Part shown: in pieces, positions 62,279 to 64,000 of the stretch
Layout of the letters: every line of letters begins with the position of its first letter
Position numbering within the stretch: the first letter of the stretch is position 1
Source of the DNA: Sphingobium arseniciresistens
Lineage (GTDB): Bacteria > Pseudomonadota > Alphaproteobacteria > Sphingomonadales > Sphingomonadaceae
Length of the DNA stretch: 64,000 bases
NCBI GenBank assembly: GCA_029167225.1
Contig: JARFNK010000004.1
Location: 62,001-126,000, forward strand
Direction of reading: 5' to 3'
The notes under the pieces: generated by a model
Seen by the model: only the letters and a program-made list of their open reading frames with translations
What the model was told of the DNA's origin: nothing
Database searches by the model: none
Made by a program: the position numbers and the translations under genes

Positions 62279-63961
62279 TCAGATCCTCCCGGCTTTCAAT
62301 CCTTTGACGGCATAATCCACGGCTCGGGCCGTCAGCGCCATGAACGTCAGCGATGGATTGACGCAGGAGACCGAGGCCATCTGTGCGCCATCGGTGACGA
62401 ACAAATTGGCTGCATCATGCGCCTGCCCCCATTTGTTCAGCACGGATGCGCGGGGATCGGCGCCCATGCGCGCGCCGCCCATTTCATGGATTGCGTCGCC
62501 CGGCACATGCTCCCTCACCTTGCTTTCCACATTCGTCAGGCCGGCGGCGCGCAGCATCTTTTCGCCTTCCTCACGGGCGTCGGCCATCATCCGCAGTTCA
62601 TTGTCGCGGAAAGTGACGTTGAACCGCATGAGCGGAACACCGAAACGGTCGGTCTTGTCCGGGTTGAGCGCCACATAATTGTCCTCATAGGGCAGGCATT
62701 CGCCAAAGGCGCCCATCTGGAACTTCCAACCCTCATAGCGACGCATCCCCGCCTTCATCGATGCGCCAAAGCCGACCGGCTTGGCGGGTTCGCGATAGGC
62801 TGCACCCTGATAGCCATAGCCTCGCTTGAACCCGACATCATCGTCCTTGCCAATATTGCGGAAACGCGGGACATAGATGCCGCCGGGTCGGCGGCCATAT
62901 TCGATATATTCTTCCATGCCGGGGATGTCGCCCTTCACATTGACCCGGAAAATATGGTCCATCACATAGCGCCCCAACGTGCCGCTGCTATCGAAATGGC
63001 TGCGGCCACCGCCCGGTAGACGCGAGTTCATCAGGATCTGCGTCGAGGCGAGCGCCGACGCGCACAGGAAGACGAGATCGGCGCTCACGGTTTCGGCTTG
63101 CCCGGTCTTGGCGTCGACGAAACGCACGCCCGTCACCCGTTTTGACGCAGCATCATAGTCGAGACTGGTGACGACCGCATCGGATCGCAGGGTCAGCCGT
63201 CCGGTCGCCCGCGCGGCCGGCAGCGTGACCGCCTGGGTCGAGAAATAGGCGCCGAAGGAGCAACCGTTGCTGCACTGGTTGCGCAGCTGGCATTTGGTGC
63301 GGTTCTGTTCCGGCTTGTCCTCGGTCATGTTGGACAGGCGGGCGTTGATCATCTTGCGGCCGGGGAATTGGGCTTCCAGCCGACCTTTCATCCATTTTTC
63401 CGCGATATTCATCGGCATCGGCGGCTGGAATTCGCTGTCCGGCAGATAGGGCAGCTTTTCGCGCGATCCCGACACGCCGATATATTTCTCGACATAGCTG
63501 TACCATGGAACCAGGTCGTCATAGCGGATCGGCCAATCGCCGCCGATCCCCTCCCGCTTGTTCGCCTCGAAGTCGGCTGGGCTCCAACGAAAGCTCCAGC
63601 GGCCCCAGATCAGCGACTTGCCCCCGACCGCGGCCGGACGGATCCAGTAGAATTTGCTGCCTTCGCCATAATCATAAGGGTTCAGCCGGTCATTATTGTA
63701 GAAGGCCTGGTTGCTGGGAGAGACATAGCCGTTCTGGGCAATGAAATAGTCGCTCTGCTTGAGCGGCGCAGGCATGATGTTGCGGGCGGGCACTTCATAG
63801 GCGGGCTTGCCGTCATAGGTATAGCCCTCGCCATGCTCGACCATGTGGCCGCGGTCCAGCATCAGTACGCGCAGGCCTTTTTCCGTCAGTTCCTTTGCGG
63901 CCCACCCGCCGCTGATGCCGGAACCGATGACGATCGCGTCGAACCTGTCGGTCGAAGCCAT
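62279..63961 (-). CDS. GMC-family FAD oxidoreductase
   Basis: A 560-residue FAD-dependent glucose-methanol-choline-type oxidoreductase. The dinucleotide motif is IVIGSGISGGWAAKELTEKG, with a GGKSLIWGRWSFRW segment, a Cys-rich CQLRNQCSNGCSFGAYFS, and a C-terminal GGARMGADPRASVLN...DGAQMASVSCVNPSLT with the catalytic His/Asn region. It resembles membrane-linked gluconate/sugar dehydrogenase large subunits, which usually work with a small Tat-exported subunit 3. A gene with the stop codon just inside the window edge (63985) is a candidate partner. There is no signal peptide of its own. Likely controlled by the LacI gene downstream. Confidence 0.9.
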   Translation of the reverse strand: MASTDRFDAIVIGSGISGGWAAKELTEKGLRVLMLDRGHMVEHGEGYTYDGKPAYEVPARNIMPAPLKQSDYFIAQNGYVSPSNQAFYNNDRLNPYDYGEGSKFYWIRPAAVGGKSLIWGRWSFRWSPADFEANKREGIGGDWPIRYDDLVPWYSYVEKYIGVSGSREKLPYLPDSEFQPPMPMNIAEKWMKGRLEAQFPGRKMINARLSNMTEDKPEQNRTKCQLRNQCSNGCSFGAYFSTQAVTLPAARATGRLTLRSDAVVTSLDYDAASKRVTGVRFVDAKTGQAETVSADLVFLCASALASTQILMNSRLPGGGRSHFDSSGTLGRYVMDHIFRVNVKGDIPGMEEYIEYGRRPGGIYVPRFRNIGKDDDVGFKRGYGYQGAAYREPAKPVGFGASMKAGMRRYEGWKFQMGAFGECLPYEDNYVALNPDKTDRFGVPLMRFNVTFRDNELRMMADAREEGEKMLRAAGLTNVESKVREHVPGDAIHEMGGARMGADPRASVLNKWGQAHDAANLFVTDGAQMASVSCVNPSLTFMALTARAVDYAVKGLKAGRI

Positions 63962-63984
63962 GATGATCCTCCCTTGGGAAATCG

Positions 63985-64000
63985 TCAGAAGCGCAGAGCG
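63985..64000 (-). CDS. Possible 3' end of an upstream partner gene
   Basis: A TGA stop on the minus strand at 63985-63987 would end a frame reading ...ALRF, 23 bp upstream of the GMC start, with an intervening GGGAGGATC ribosome site. In related loci a gluconate 2-dehydrogenase subunit 3-like gene sits here. Only about five codons are visible, so this is positional inference. Confidence 0.25.

Overview
The window is high-GC, gene-dense chromosomal DNA from an alphaproteobacterium, most likely a sphingomonad (Sphingobium/Novosphingobium/Sphingomonas group). The evidence is a CtrA cell-cycle regulator with GANTC sites in front of it, two SusC-independent TonB-dependent receptors, and an unusually dense set of CoA-dependent catabolic genes, SDR dehydrogenases and one-off regulators. 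I see no rRNA, tRNA, CRISPR array, insertion sequence or phage gene.

Layout. 1-7.3 kb: a histidine-utilisation locus with divergent operons, hutI-hutH-hutG-hutU (minus, hutU cut by the window edge) and hutF-hutC (plus). It encodes the five-step HutF/HutG route. 7.4-12.4 kb: a TonB-dependent receptor and an exported M14 metallopeptidase. The promoter of this pair carries the same TAATGTATAGACAA sequence as the hut divergent promoter, so both are probably in the HutC regulon. 12.7-16.2 kb: a GST, and an operon of an MFS transporter, a D-threonine aldolase/D-serine dehydratase-like PLP enzyme and RidA. 16.8-17.5 kb: ctrA. 17.7-19.2 kb: a P450 with its 2Fe-2S ferredoxin, divergent from a TetR gene, with a near-perfect palindrome between them. 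20.0-21.7 kb: an exported esterase divergent from a MarR gene, again with a palindrome. 21.7-25.3 kb: SDRs and an acyl-CoA ligase. 25.5-27.9 kb: a LysR gene divergent from mmsA.

28-35.8 kb is a beta-oxidation-type operon (acyl-CoA dehydrogenase, two thiolases, HSD10-like SDR, PaaG-like crotonase, NPD-family flavoprotein) under a TetR gene with a perfect 16-bp palindrome. 35.8-39.6 kb is a tightly overlapping minus-strand operon built from two tandem NTF2-like/SDR modules plus an MFE-2-like SDR, divergent from an AraC gene. 40.8-43.2 kb is a second TonB-dependent receptor. 44.8-53.1 kb is an oxidative operon: Baeyer-Villiger monooxygenase, Rieske oxygenase, ThDP-dependent enzyme, aldehyde dehydrogenase and a cytosolic beta-propeller. 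It is followed by an IclR gene and a plus-strand CoA set: AMP-forming ligase, double-hotdog MaoC-like dehydratase, CaiB/BaiF CoA-transferase and a third MFE-2-like SDR. 59.2-64 kb holds yaaA, a small SDR, a Dabb-domain protein, a LacI regulator and a GMC oxidoreductase.

Taken together, 17.6-59 kb reads as a catabolic island for one or more alicyclic or terpenoid/steroid-like substrates: oxygenation (P450, Rieske, BVMO), C-C cleavage (ThDP enzyme), aldehyde oxidation, CoA activation and beta-oxidation, with uptake by a TonB-dependent receptor. The substrate cannot be read from the sequence. The most distinctive points are the extended HutC regulon, the paired SDRs with Phe in place of the catalytic Tyr, and the BVMO-Rieske-ThDP operon whose ThDP and Rieske motifs both depart from consensus.
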